A stretch of DNA of 20,868 nt from an uncultured Campylobacteraceae bacterium (GCA_913057765.1 CAJXPH010000017.1:1-20868); one strand, 5' to 3'. Positions 1 to 7,634 are shown, numbered from the stretch's first letter. The notes: generated by a model from the sequence alone, not told the origin. Numbers and translations: made by a program.

Positions 1-3000
1 TCTTTAGACTTAGAAAATGAATTATTATTAGATTTTTTTATTTTTGATAAATCTGTTAATTTAATGAATGAAGTTTTTGGAAATTCAACATTGGAAGAAA
101 AGCCTTTTTTTAAGAAAAATAAAAAAATATTTTTATTATTACCTACCGCAATAACTATTACAATTAGAAGATTAATTATTAGTTTCTTTATTAAGATTAA
201 TAAAAAAGATTTATTTATCAAGGCTTATGGAAATAGTGTTAGTAGACAAATATATAAAACACATATATTTACAGAATTTGAATCTATGCCTGTCAAGTTT
301 ACTGCAATTGAAAATGTAAAAGACTTTCTTTATTTTGAGTCTTTAGTTGAATTTGATGTAAACCATTATTATCATTTTATTTTTCTTCTAGATAAGCTAA
401 ATAATATTGAAAAAGATTGGTTTGCTGGCTTTGTTGAGGATAAGGATAAAAAACTAGAATCATTTATTGATTTAAAAATTGAAGAAACAAAAAAAAAGAT
501 ATTATTAAAAAATAAAAATTCAAGAGGTTGTACTTTTTTAATTCCTACTAGTATAGGGAGAACTTGTTTTATAACATCAAACTTTAAAACTGATGATAAA
601 TGGTTTTTTCAAAGTTTATCTTTATATGATTTAATAACAATTAGTGCTGACTCAGATTGCAATGCTAAACTAATCTGGAGAATAATTGAATCTGAATATA
701 AGTTGAAAAATATGGGTACTAAAATTATGAATATGAATGGTTTTTTAAATTTATATGCATATGTTAAATTTAATAACTACTCATTTATGTTAGATGATAA
801 TGATAGCGATACATTGATGCCTTTTTCAATGATATTGATTCCCACAAATAACCAAATAAAGGTAAGAGAAAAGGTTTTACTTGACAAAGATGAAAAAGAA
901 GTATTAAATTTAGATTCGCAAAAGATTATTGTCAGGAGAGCTTATAATGATAATCTTTTTGATAAAAACTGGAAATATAATTTTTATTTTCCTTCTCAGA
1001 TTAAAAGAAATAAATTTCAAGTAGTATATTTAGAAAATAATATTTCTGTATGGATAGAACAATCTGTAATTCAAAAAGTTAGTTTTCCTTTACAGTATCA
1101 ATTGTTTGATAGTGTTGCTACTTGGTTTGGAAAAGCAATACATCATATTCAAAATAAGAAAATTAACATAAGTTCTTTATTGTATTCATGGGAAGTTAGT
1201 TTTGATTTAGTAGAGGATATTTCCCATTTAAAAAAAGATATTTGTGCCGAAGATGTTAAAAAATCATTTGAAAATTTTTACGAAAATAAAAAACTTATTA
1301 CAAACTTTTCATTGGGATTACTAAAAGGGTTTTCTTTAGAGGAAAATATTTCAGAAAGAACAATTATTTATGCTTTATTATTAGGAATTGGCTTAGAGCA
1401 AAAAATTATAAATGAATTACTAGATTCTATAATGCCAGATACAAACGCTAGGGTAACTCATTTTTTTACGGCAAGAACATATCGAGATTTTTTTGCACTG
1501 GATAGAGAAGAACCCATAATTATAGAGAAAATTGATGATGAAAATATAAAATTAAATTTAGGATGGCTTAAAAGGAATAGAGAAGAAGGTAATATCATAG
1601 AAGGAAAAACTGAATGTACAGAGTATTTAAAAGAAGTTGTTTCATCTATATGGGATATTATAAAAGAGAAGTTAAAAAATACTGATAGAGAATTACTTAT
1701 TAATGAATTATTGAATAATATTGAGTTAAGTGACCACCAACTACAAAGATGGAATAGAACAATAAAAGCTAATTTATCATTACAAGAAAATGAATATGTT
1801 GTTTATGATGTTTCAATTAAAAAAATTGGAGAATTAAACTTAACAACTTTAGCAAGTCGTTTAGTTATAGAAATGGCAATTTGTGAATCGTCTGTTAATT
1901 TAGAAATAAATGTTAGTAAACTACAAATACAAGAGTTTATTTGTTTAGCCTCAATAATGTATCACATGGGAAATCTTTCTGAATCAATTTATTATGATGC
2001 TGTAGAACCCAAAATAATAATTTCAAACTTTGGAGATATTTTATCTGATAAGTCTTTTGATGATTTAGTAGTAAAGAAATATGGTTATGAGATAAATAAA
2101 GGTTTTTTAGAATCATCAAAAAAAGAATATAGTAAAAATTTTAAAGAAGCAAAAATAGTTAAAACTACTGATAGTTTGATAGAGGAATCATTTATTGAAG
2201 CTTTTTATCAAGAGTTTAAATATTCAATTGAAGGGGTGAGAAGCTTTATTGATTTCTTAGAAGATTATGGAATAAATAAAAATGAGATGGTTTACCAAAT
2301 AGAATATAATGAATTGATAGAAGAATTTGATGAATCTAATAAAGATGAGTTTATAAATATTTTAGATTCATTTTTACTTACAACAAGAAGTGAATGGACA
2401 AATATCCCTACACCGTATAAAGCGTCTGATTGGCAACCATGGAGATTTAAACGAAGATTTTCTTTAATTATGAAACCTATTGTAGAAATCAGTGCTTTTG
2501 ATAGGTTGTTACTTGTTTCACCTTCTTTAGTTAGAACAGCCTTTACTAACTTATTAATAAAAATTCATGAAGGTGACTTAGATGCATCAATTTTTCAATC
2601 AAAAAAAATGAGACAGTGGATTGGAAATATAAATCGTAAGAATGGTATGAAGTTTAACGAAGAAGTAAAAGATAAAATTATAAGTTTAGGGTTAAAAGCA
2701 AAAGAGGACATTGAACTTAGTGAAATTTTAAATAAAAAAATGGACAAAAACTACGGGGATGTTGATGTTTTTGCATGGGATGAAAAAAGTAAAATTATTT
2801 ATATAATAGAATGTAAAGATTTAGAAATGGCAAAAACACATGGTGAAATAGCAAGACAATTATATGAGTTTAAAGGTAAATTAAGAAATAAAAAGAAAGA
2901 TAGGTTATTAAAACATTATGAAAGAGTTTCTGCTTTAAAAAGTGATATAGAAGGTATTAAGAAATTTACTAAGTTAAAGAGTATCTCTAGTATTAGAGCG

Positions 3001-3108
3001 TTAGTATTGTTTTCTAATTTAGTCCCAATGACTTCAGATAATAACAGAAATTTTATTGATGAAATTGATTTTATTAGTTTCGATGAAATAGAATATAAAA
3101 TATTATAA
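1..3108 (+). CDS. Large protein of unknown function with C-terminal PD-(D/E)XK nuclease-like domain (5' partial)
   Basis: The reading frame is open from base 1 with no stop before the first ATG at 64, so the gene almost certainly starts outside the window; at least 1014 residues are present from that ATG. I do not recognise the family as a whole. Near the C-terminus (numbering from the ATG at 64) the pattern G-D899-V-D901, then a hydrophobic strand IIYII followed by E916-C-K918, and Q932 in IARQLYEF, matches a PD-(D/E)XK nuclease core with the trailing Q-x-x-Y/F helix seen in Mrr and resolvase-like enzymes. The preceding ~870 residues show no motif I can name; residues 20-43 are hydrophobic but interrupted by arginines, so not a convincing membrane anchor. 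Base composition is visibly more AT-rich than the nos genes, which fits transferred DNA. A role in DNA defence is possible but only inferred from the nuclease core. Confidence 0.75.
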   Translation, partial: SLDLENELLLDFFIFDKSVNLMNEVFGNSTLEEKPFFKKNKKIFLLLPTAITITIRRLIISFFIKINKKDLFIKAYGNSVSRQIYKTHIFTEFESMPVKFTAIENVKDFLYFESLVEFDVNHYYHFIFLLDKLNNIEKDWFAGFVEDKDKKLESFIDLKIEETKKKILLKNKNSRGCTFLIPTSIGRTCFITSNFKTDDKWFFQSLSLYDLITISADSDCNAKLIWRIIESEYKLKNMGTKIMNMNGFLNLYAYVKFNNYSFMLDDNDSDTLMPFSMILIPTNNQIKVREKVLLDKDEKEVLNLDSQKIIVRRAYNDNLFDKNWKYNFYFPSQIKRNKFQVVYLENNISVWIEQSVIQKVSFPLQYQLFDSVATWFGKAIHHIQNKKINISSLLYSWEVSFDLVEDISHLKKDICAEDVKKSFENFYENKKLITNFSLGLLKGFSLEENISERTIIYALLLGIGLEQKIINELLDSIMPDTNARVTHFFTARTYRDFFALDREEPIIIEKIDDENIKLNLGWLKRNREEGNIIEGKTECTEYLKEVVSSIWDIIKEKLKNTDRELLINELLNNIELSDHQLQRWNRTIKANLSLQENEYVVYDVSIKKIGELNLTTLASRLVIEMAICESSVNLEINVSKLQIQEFICLASIMYHMGNLSESIYYDAVEPKIIISNFGDILSDKSFDDLVVKKYGYEINKGFLESSKKEYSKNFKEAKIVKTTDSLIEESFIEAFYQEFKYSIEGVRSFIDFLEDYGINKNEMVYQIEYNELIEEFDESNKDEFINILDSFLLTTRSEWTNIPTPYKASDWQPWRFKRRFSLIMKPIVEISAFDRLLLVSPSLVRTAFTNLLIKIHEGDLDASIFQSKKMRQWIGNINRKNGMKFNEEVKDKIISLGLKAKEDIELSEILNKKMDKNYGDVDVFAWDEKSKIIYIIECKDLEMAKTHGEIARQLYEFKGKLRNKKKDRLLKHYERVSALKSDIEGIKKFTKLKSISSIRALVLFSNLVPMTSDNNRNFIDEIDFISFDEIEYKIL

Positions 3109-3120
3109 AAGGATTATAAA

Positions 3121-3186
3121 GTGCAAGAGTATTTAAAAAATGGACTTAATAGTAAATTATATCAAGTAAGATATAAACAACACTAA
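3121..3186 (+). pseudogene. 21-codon ORF, possibly the stub of a truncated downstream gene
   Basis: A GTG start lies 12 bases after the stop of the large nuclease-like gene, with an AAGGA ribosome binding site at 3109-3113 and a 7-base spacer. That is an arrangement typical of the next gene in an operon. The frame closes after 21 codons (begins MQEYLKNGL). The product resembles nothing I know. The good translation signal joined to so short a frame suggests the 5' end of a gene cut off by a deletion or insertion, since possible IS-like sequence starts about 90 bases further on. A genuine small protein or chance are the alternatives. Confidence 0.3.
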
Positions 3187-3568
3187 AACACCTTATTTAA
3201 CATCTTTTTAACAAAATAAATTTTTCTAAAATTGTAAAATCATTATAAATATGGAACAGTTTTGGAACATTATATGTACCCATCCCCATAATTTAGACCA
3301 CTTGAAAGATCCACTTTTTTTTGTTCTATATTTCTTTAAGGCTTGTGGAACTTTAGAGTCTTTACTTTTTGAACACTTTGTGAAACACGAAAAACTTATT
3401 TATGTGTTTTATGATCAAAAACCTAGAGGTTTTGGAACGTTTAAGTTGAAAACAAGATGGTGTTTTTACTTGGCTATTCAAACTTTTATTTAAGTAATTT
3501 TACAAAATAAAAGCTTAAATACGCAGTGTAACCTTATTTTCTTTCCAACGTCTTGTTAGCTTATATAG
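3187..3568. other. Gene-poor stretch with possible mobile-element remnants
   Basis: This 382-base stretch separates the accessory nuclease-like gene from the convergent lipoprotein gene. It contains an 80-codon open frame (3251-3493, plus strand) that I do not accept as a gene: it has no ribosome binding site, an odd Phe/Cys-rich composition, and its start overlaps an IS-end-like sequence. It also holds two copies of GTTTTGGAAC (3260-3269 and 3426-3435), a short AAAACC/GGTTTT hairpin near 3420, and an imperfect inverted repeat at 3511-3523/3549-3562. I see no tRNA or other RNA gene. Confidence 0.5.
3275..3303 (+). mobile_element. Possible IS3-family terminal inverted-repeat remnant
   Basis: The sequence begins TGTACCCATCCCCATAATTT and continues into AGACCACTT. 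A TG(T) tip, a C-rich block and then a TTAGAC-like segment are the general look of IS3-family insertion sequence ends as I remember them. No transposase or second end is visible within the window, so at most this is a solo remnant. The assignment rests on pattern memory, not on a match. Confidence 0.25.
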
Positions 3569-4159
3569 TTAATATTTCCACAACTTAACATTTTTCTTAG
3601 CACTATTTATTTGATTTTTATTCATTCTATTTTCTAATTTATTTTGATGAGATGGAGGGTCTTTTTTAACCCATTGACATACTGAATTATTTAAACAATT
3701 CTCAGCAGATTTTTTAGAAATTAATATCCATTTTAATCCTTCAATATCATTAATAAAATAATTGTTAGAATAGAGAGTTCCTAAATTATATTGGGATTGT
3801 ATAAAATTTCTTTTTGCAGATATTGTATAATAAGTACGCGCTTTATTGTAATCTTTAATTGCCCCATTCTTTGCATATTCATATGAATAACCACTATTAT
3901 GACAACCTTTATTACTCCCTAATTCACAAGCTTTAATATACCACTTTAGTGCTGTACCATGATTCTTAGTGCTTATTTTTTTATTTTGAATCATTAATCC
4001 TAATTTTAATGCTGCGAGTTTATTTTCTTGTTTCGCATATAAATTAGCCGCTTGTTCATAATTTGCACTTTTGTATGCTGCATCACCTGGCGTAGTACTT
4101 ACACAACCAATAATAAATGGTAGCATTCCAACTAAAATTCCTATTGTTTTTAAATTCAT
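3569..4159 (-). CDS. Sel1/Hcp-like repeat lipoprotein
   Basis: 196 residues. The N-terminus is a lipoprotein signal: a short charged start, a hydrophobic stretch, and a lipobox FIIG-C19, so the mature protein should be lipid-anchored in the cell envelope. The rest carries short alpha-helical repeats of the Sel1 (TPR-related) type, for example GTALKWYIKACELG, NKARTYYTISAKRN and IQSQYNLGTLYSNN. Cysteines C78 and C86 sit at the C-x7-C spacing of the Helicobacter cysteine-rich proteins (Hcp), and C155/C161 form another close pair. Such proteins are binding scaffolds; no catalytic function is indicated. The start is supported by AAGGAA seven bases upstream of the ATG. The gene stands alone, convergent to the accessory gene on its left, with about 700 gene-free bases upstream. 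The specific role is unknown. Confidence 0.8.
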   Translation of the reverse strand: MNLKTIGILVGMLPFIIGCVSTTPGDAAYKSANYEQAANLYAKQENKLAALKLGLMIQNKKISTKNHGTALKWYIKACELGSNKGCHNSGYSYEYAKNGAIKDYNKARTYYTISAKRNFIQSQYNLGTLYSNNYFINDIEGLKWILISKKSAENCLNNSVCQWVKKDPPSHQNKLENRMNKNQINSAKKNVKLWKY

Positions 4160-4440
4160 ACTGTTCCTTTAAGCTAACTATTTATTAAACATACATTTAT
4201 CATCTTAAATCCTTAATAAACAAATATGTATAATACTATTTTATTCTTTATTATAATTAATATGTATATTTTATATCTAAATATAGTTAATAATCATATA
4301 AAAAAATCTTAGTTTTTAAATAAATGATGACTCTAATATGCGAAGGTTCAACAACCTGTAATATTTGGAGTTCTTTCACAGTCTCTGTAGGATTTGGAAC
4401 TTTTTAAATTTCAAGTCCTAGTAGGCGTACTATAAATATT

Positions 4441-4544
4441 AATTTGTTAAAAAGCATTGGTATGCCTTATTTAGTATTGTGCTAAAATCGTGCTAAATAT
4501 AGCTTCATTTTACAAGATATACTAATTATAAATTTGTTAAGAAG
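4441..4544 (+). repeat. Direct repeat AATTTGTTAARAAG at 90-base offset
   Basis: AATTTGTTAAAAAG at 4441-4454 and AATTTGTTAAGAAG at 4531-4544 differ at one of 14 bases. The tail TTAAGAAG recurs a third time at 4609-4616, overlapping the second tRNA-end-like copy and the start of the terminator. The two 14-mers lie between the two tRNA-end-like repeats, so this may be one compound duplicated unit. AT-rich background lowers the significance. Confidence 0.4.
4479..4497 (+). repeat. Two tandem GTGCTAAA motifs with 11-base period
   Basis: GTGCTAAA occurs at 4479-4486 and again at 4490-4497, one helical turn apart. Closely spaced direct repeats phased this way are typical of protein-binding arrays such as integrase arm sites or excisionase and regulator sites. 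The identity of any binding protein is unknown. Confidence 0.35.
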
Positions 4545-4613
4545 TACCTTTTTATAGGCATTTATGGTTTTTTATATCTTATTTTAAAATTTCCTGTCAG
4601 GCGTACCATTAAG

Positions 4614-4659
4614 AAGCCCGATTTAATCACTGTTTGCAGTGTTTAGATCGGGCTTTTTT
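4614..4659 (+). terminator. Strong rho-independent terminator without a gene in front of it
   Basis: A nine-base stem AAGCCCGAT / ATCGGGCTT (4614-4622 with 4647-4655) encloses a second helix CACTG-TTTG-CAGTG and is followed by a run of T to 4659. It stands five bases after the CCA of the tRNA-end-like repeat and has no coding gene upstream on this strand, so it probably belonged to a tRNA or small RNA gene that is displaced or degraded. Confidence 0.8.
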
Positions 4660-4808
4660 AGTTGAAGCTTATATAAGATCTTCTCCTACGTTAATCTCTT
4701 TTCTAGCTAATAATCAATCCACTTACTTATATTAATATACTAATAACAACATTTATTAGATTTTATGCTATAAATGTGAAAATGAATAAGATAATGTTTA
4801 CAGTGCTC

Positions 4809-4837
4809 TTGATATTTATTAAAGATTGTAGTATAAC
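4809..4837 (+). promoter_or_regulatory. Sigma-70-type promoter of the 88-residue protein gene
   Basis: TTGATA at 4809-4814 and TATAAC at 4832-4837 are separated by exactly 17 bases, each matching the sigma-70 consensus at five of six positions. Transcription would start near 4844, about 25 bases before the ATG at 4869. Confidence 0.5.
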
Positions 4838-4868
4838 CGTATAAAAAAAATATAAATAGGATTAGATA

Positions 4869-5135
4869 ATGGCAAAACTAAGCAACATAGGAAGTGGTGA
4901 TTTATCAAATATCACGACTGAAGCAATACTAAATAAGATTGATACCTTTGATAGAGTAACTGTAACAAGTAAGCTTCTAGAGTATTTAAAAAGACATTAT
5001 AATTTAACTTTAAAAGAAGATCACGAGTTCTTAGTATTAAAAGCAAAAAGAGAAAGTTATAGCATCGTACCAGTGGGTCATGAAGATATTAAACTCTTAG
5101 ATTTACAACCAAGTAATATAATCGAAGTTGCATAA
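4869..5135 (+). CDS. Unknown 88-residue protein
   Basis: 88 residues, no signal peptide, no membrane segment and no cysteine, so a small soluble cytoplasmic protein. The start is supported by AGGA eight bases upstream and by a well-spaced promoter. The first third (SNIGSGDLSNITTEAILNKI) is polar; the middle (SKLLEYLKRHYNLTLKED) is probably helical; the C-terminus alternates hydrophobic strands. I do not recognise a family. It is convergent with the histidine kinase gene to its right, whose stop is 18 bases away with no clear terminator between them. Codon use and the presence of clear signals argue for a real gene. Confidence 0.6.
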   Translation: MAKLSNIGSGDLSNITTEAILNKIDTFDRVTVTSKLLEYLKRHYNLTLKEDHEFLVLKAKRESYSIVPVGHEDIKLLDLQPSNIIEVA

Positions 5136-5153
5136 TATATTAAGTGAATAAAA

Positions 5154-6752
5154 CTAGTGTGGTAATAGTATTGTAAATTGTGCCCCATTCTTTATGTTAC
5201 TTGCTTCTATTTTCCCTTTGAATTGGTTTTTTATGATCATTCTTGACATATAAAGGCCAATTCCTGTAGAGGCTTTTTCTTTTTTACTATTAAATGGTTC
5301 AAATATATCTTCAATAGGATTAACGTTTATTCCTCCAGCATTATCCGTAATACGTAAAAAAATATATTCTTTTGTATCTTTTAAAGTAATTGTAATAAAC
5401 GGATTTTCTATTTCATTTAATTTTATAATATCAATACTATTTTGGATAATAGATAAAACAATATGTGCTAAACTATTTGAATTACCATAAATTTTAATTT
5501 TTGAATCAACTTCTTTTTTGAGTTGAACTTGATTTAATCTTAAAATTGAATCTACAATCTTTAAAGCTTGCTCTATTGAGACTATAGGATTAAAAACTGT
5601 ATTATCAGTTTTTTTATAAAAGTCTTGAAAGTTTGTAATTGTTTTTGACATAAACTGAATAATTTCTTCATTATCTAAAGCTTCTTTTGATATTTCTGGA
5701 TCTTTAGTCTTTTTTCTTATATACATGCAATTAAAGCTCAATTGAGCTAATGGTTGTCTCCACTGATGAGCTATAATAGCAATCATTTCTCCTAATGCTG
5801 CAAATTTTGATTGTTTCTCAAGTATTTTATCATTTAATCTTTCTTTAGTAATATCTTGAATGTTTGCAACAATTGCTATTTCTTTATTTTCTCCACTTGT
5901 GCCAAAAGATATTCTTATAGGAAACTTTTGGCCATTTTTATCTATTGCTTCTATTTCTCTTACTTCTTTAATATTTTTAGAATTTAATATATTATAGTTA
6001 CTAGGAATTATTTTTTTAAATAGTGGTTTGTTTAACATCTCGTCTTTCGTATATTTAAATATTTCTTCTGCTTCTTTATTAAAAGTTCGTATTCTTAAAT
6101 CACTATCTAATGTAATAATAGCATTTGTACTGGATTCAATAACTGCATTTGAAAACTCTTTTTCACGTATTAAGTCATTTGTCCGTTTATTTATTCTTTT
6201 ATTTGCAGGCATAAAAATAAAAAGAGCCTCAAAAAGTAATGTTGTTAAAGTCAGAATCAAAATAAACAATTCTATTTTTTGTAATTTATTTGTATTTGCT
6301 TGTGCTTCTTTCAAGTAAAGTGAAACTGCTTTTTCTAAATCATTTATTAAATTTTCTGAATTCTTCAATACATAGTTTTGAGCTTCTCCATCTCTATTTA
6401 CATAAAATGCTTTTGCATAATATAGATATTTTTTAACTTTCTTATCTAAATTCACTTCTCTTCCATAATAAAGAGTAGATAACTCTTTTGACATATCTAA
6501 AGATGTTAATTTTTTATGATTATCTTCCATTTCAATAATTTTTAATTTTAATTTAGAAATTTTATAATAAATGGCAAAAAAAGCAATTTCTCTTGCATCA
6601 ATTTTTTGAGTACCACTAATATTTACTAATTTAGCGTCATTTGATTGGATACTTAAAAGTTTACTAAGATTAAAAAAAGCTAATGTAGATAGGCACGCAA
6701 TAATTGTTAGCGCAAGAATATATCTTTTCGTAAAACTTAAACTTTCAAACAT
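5154..6752 (-). CDS. Membrane sensor histidine kinase with NarX-like periplasmic domain and PAS
   Basis: 532 residues. Two membrane segments (about 11-31 and 160-182) flank a periplasmic, mostly helical domain. At its start, directly after the first membrane segment, NISGTQKIDAREIA (44-57) resembles the P-box of NarX/NarQ and PilJ-type sensors, but the position of the nitrate-binding arginine holds K50. A PAS domain follows (about 198-300), then the HisKA box LGEMIAIIAHQWRQPL with phospho-acceptor H329, and an ATPase domain with N-box N438, G1 box D470-NAGG, F-box FEPF (485-488) and G2 box TGIGL. All catalytic elements look intact. It is divergent from a response regulator gene 72 bases away that lies just upstream of nosZ, so the two probably form a pair. 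The signal could be nitrate, nitrite or another nitrogen oxide; this is inferred from context only. AGGGA precedes the ATG. Confidence 0.85.
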   Translation of the reverse strand: MFESLSFTKRYILALTIIACLSTLAFFNLSKLLSIQSNDAKLVNISGTQKIDAREIAFFAIYYKISKLKLKIIEMEDNHKKLTSLDMSKELSTLYYGREVNLDKKVKKYLYYAKAFYVNRDGEAQNYVLKNSENLINDLEKAVSLYLKEAQANTNKLQKIELFILILTLTTLLFEALFIFMPANKRINKRTNDLIREKEFSNAVIESSTNAIITLDSDLRIRTFNKEAEEIFKYTKDEMLNKPLFKKIIPSNYNILNSKNIKEVREIEAIDKNGQKFPIRISFGTSGENKEIAIVANIQDITKERLNDKILEKQSKFAALGEMIAIIAHQWRQPLAQLSFNCMYIRKKTKDPEISKEALDNEEIIQFMSKTITNFQDFYKKTDNTVFNPIVSIEQALKIVDSILRLNQVQLKKEVDSKIKIYGNSNSLAHIVLSIIQNSIDIIKLNEIENPFITITLKDTKEYIFLRITDNAGGINVNPIEDIFEPFNSKKEKASTGIGLYMSRMIIKNQFKGKIEASNIKNGAQFTILLPH

Positions 6753-6824
6753 GTATTCCCTAAATATTTTTTTATTTCAATAATGCTATCATATTTATAC
6801 AAAGATCATTCATAGGATATTTAG
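6753..6824. promoter_or_regulatory. Divergent promoter region of the two-component pair
   Basis: These 72 bases separate the start codons of the kinase and response regulator genes and must carry both promoters. AT-rich stretches (for example TATCATATTTATAC around 6788-6801) could serve as -10 elements, but I cannot fix one with confidence. Ribosome binding sites are visible on both sides (AGGA for the regulator, AGGGA for the kinase). Confidence 0.4.
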
Positions 6825-7511
6825 ATGACAGAAAAATATGAAATAAAATTAAATAAATGTTCTATTCTTTTAGCTGAGGATGAAGAAAAGTTGAGAGATA
6901 GTTTTAAAAAAGTTCTTTTATTATATGTTGAAAAAGTTTACTTAGCAAGTGATGGAGAGGAAGCTTTAGAGCTTTATTATAAATATAAACCAGATATTAT
7001 TATTACAGATTTAAAAATGCCTAAACTAAATGGCTTAGAATTAATTAAAATAATTAGAAAAGAAAATCAACTTATACCTATTATTGTTACAAGTGCATTT
7101 ACTGATAAAACTTTTTTATTAGAATCAATAAAGTTGTCCTTAGTTGAATATGTAGTTAAACCAATACGAGAAGCTAATTTATCAAAACTTTTGGAGTCTT
7201 GTGTAGATATTTTATTAAAAAATTCAAAAACTATTATCAAAATCGAAGATCAGTGTTTTTATGATTATGATAATAAAACTCTTACATATAAAGATTATAA
7301 TTTAATGTTAACTAACAAAGAAATTGATTTATTTGAAATTCTTTTAGCTCATAGAGGTAATTTAGTTACAAAAGCTGTAATTGAAGATAAGCTATATATT
7401 TATGAAGAAGCTCCTCCTAGTGCCCTAAAAAACCTTATTTTTAAGTTACGAAAAAAACTTAAAGTAGATATTATTAAAACTGTTTCAAGATTAGGGTATA
7501 TGATAGATTAG
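6825..7511 (+). CDS. OmpR-type response regulator
   Basis: 228 residues. An N-terminal receiver domain has the acidic pair E18-D19, phospho-acceptor D62 in IIITDLKMP, T89 and the conserved K112 in VVKPI. The C-terminal part (about 145-228) is a winged-helix DNA-binding domain, recognised by LTNKEIDLFEILLAHRGNLVTK and by the ending LIFKLRKKL...IIKTVSRLGYMID, the typical OmpR/PhoB recognition helix and wing. The normal fold and length suggest a functional transcription regulator. It is divergent from the sensor kinase gene and transcribed toward nosZ, whose start lies 212 bases downstream; no clear terminator separates them. Control of the nos genes is therefore the obvious hypothesis but is not shown by the sequence. 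AGGA seven bases upstream supports the ATG. Confidence 0.88.
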   Translation: MTEKYEIKLNKCSILLAEDEEKLRDSFKKVLLLYVEKVYLASDGEEALELYYKYKPDIIITDLKMPKLNGLELIKIIRKENQLIPIIVTSAFTDKTFLLESIKLSLVEYVVKPIREANLSKLLESCVDILLKNSKTIIKIEDQCFYDYDNKTLTYKDYNLMLTNKEIDLFEILLAHRGNLVTKAVIEDKLYIYEEAPPSALKNLIFKLRKKLKVDIIKTVSRLGYMID

Positions 7512-7634
7512 TCAAAATTTCTAATTTTAAATTCTTAGCGACCCAAAAGAAACTCAGGATATTATAGAATTCTATTAGCTATTAGTATTAATAATATTTT
7601 TTAAGTTTGAAATAATAAATATGGATTCTTGAAA

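Larger units (their letters stand above)
4416..4609 (+). repeat. Pair of tRNA-3'-end-like direct repeats (possible att sites)
   Basis: Copy 1 at 4416-4433 is TCCTAGTAGGCGTACTAT; copy 2 at 4592-4609 is TCCTGTCAGGCGTACCAT, matching at 14 of 18 positions. The changes inside the first nine bases keep a small inverted repeat (CCTA-G-TAGG against CCTG-T-CAGG). Copy 1 is preceded by TTTCAAG, so together with its right side it reads like a T-loop (TTCAAGT), T-stem and acceptor strand; copy 2 ends in CCA and is followed at once by a strong terminator, as a real tRNA 3' end would be. This is the usual look of a site where an integrase has displaced a tRNA 3' end, but no integrase and no complete tRNA are in the window. 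Confidence 0.35.
4160..4868. other. 709-base gene-free region with direct repeats, a terminator and a promoter
   Basis: No convincing gene is seen on either strand. The left part (to about 4320) is very AT-rich and should carry the promoter of the lipoprotein gene. From about 4340 to 4660 there are several short direct repeats (listed separately), including two copies of a TCCTRKYAGGCGTACYAT element resembling the 3' end of a tRNA, closed by a strong intrinsic terminator at 4614-4659. I searched for a full cloverleaf and did not find a D-arm or anticodon arm, so no intact tRNA is called. The right part carries a good sigma-70-like promoter for the 88-residue protein gene. Confidence 0.6.

Noticed and set aside
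3251..3493. 80-codon open frame on the plus strand
   Set aside because: It has no ribosome binding site, an unusual Phe/Cys-rich composition, overlaps an IS-end-like sequence at its start, and resembles no protein I know. Treated as chance.
4320..4620. Complete tRNA gene
   Set aside because: Only 3'-end-like pieces are seen. No D-arm, anticodon arm or pairing 5' acceptor strand could be found on either strand.
4340..4620. CRISPR array
   Set aside because: The repeats are few, imperfect and irregularly spaced, with no regular repeat-spacer pattern and no cas gene in the window.
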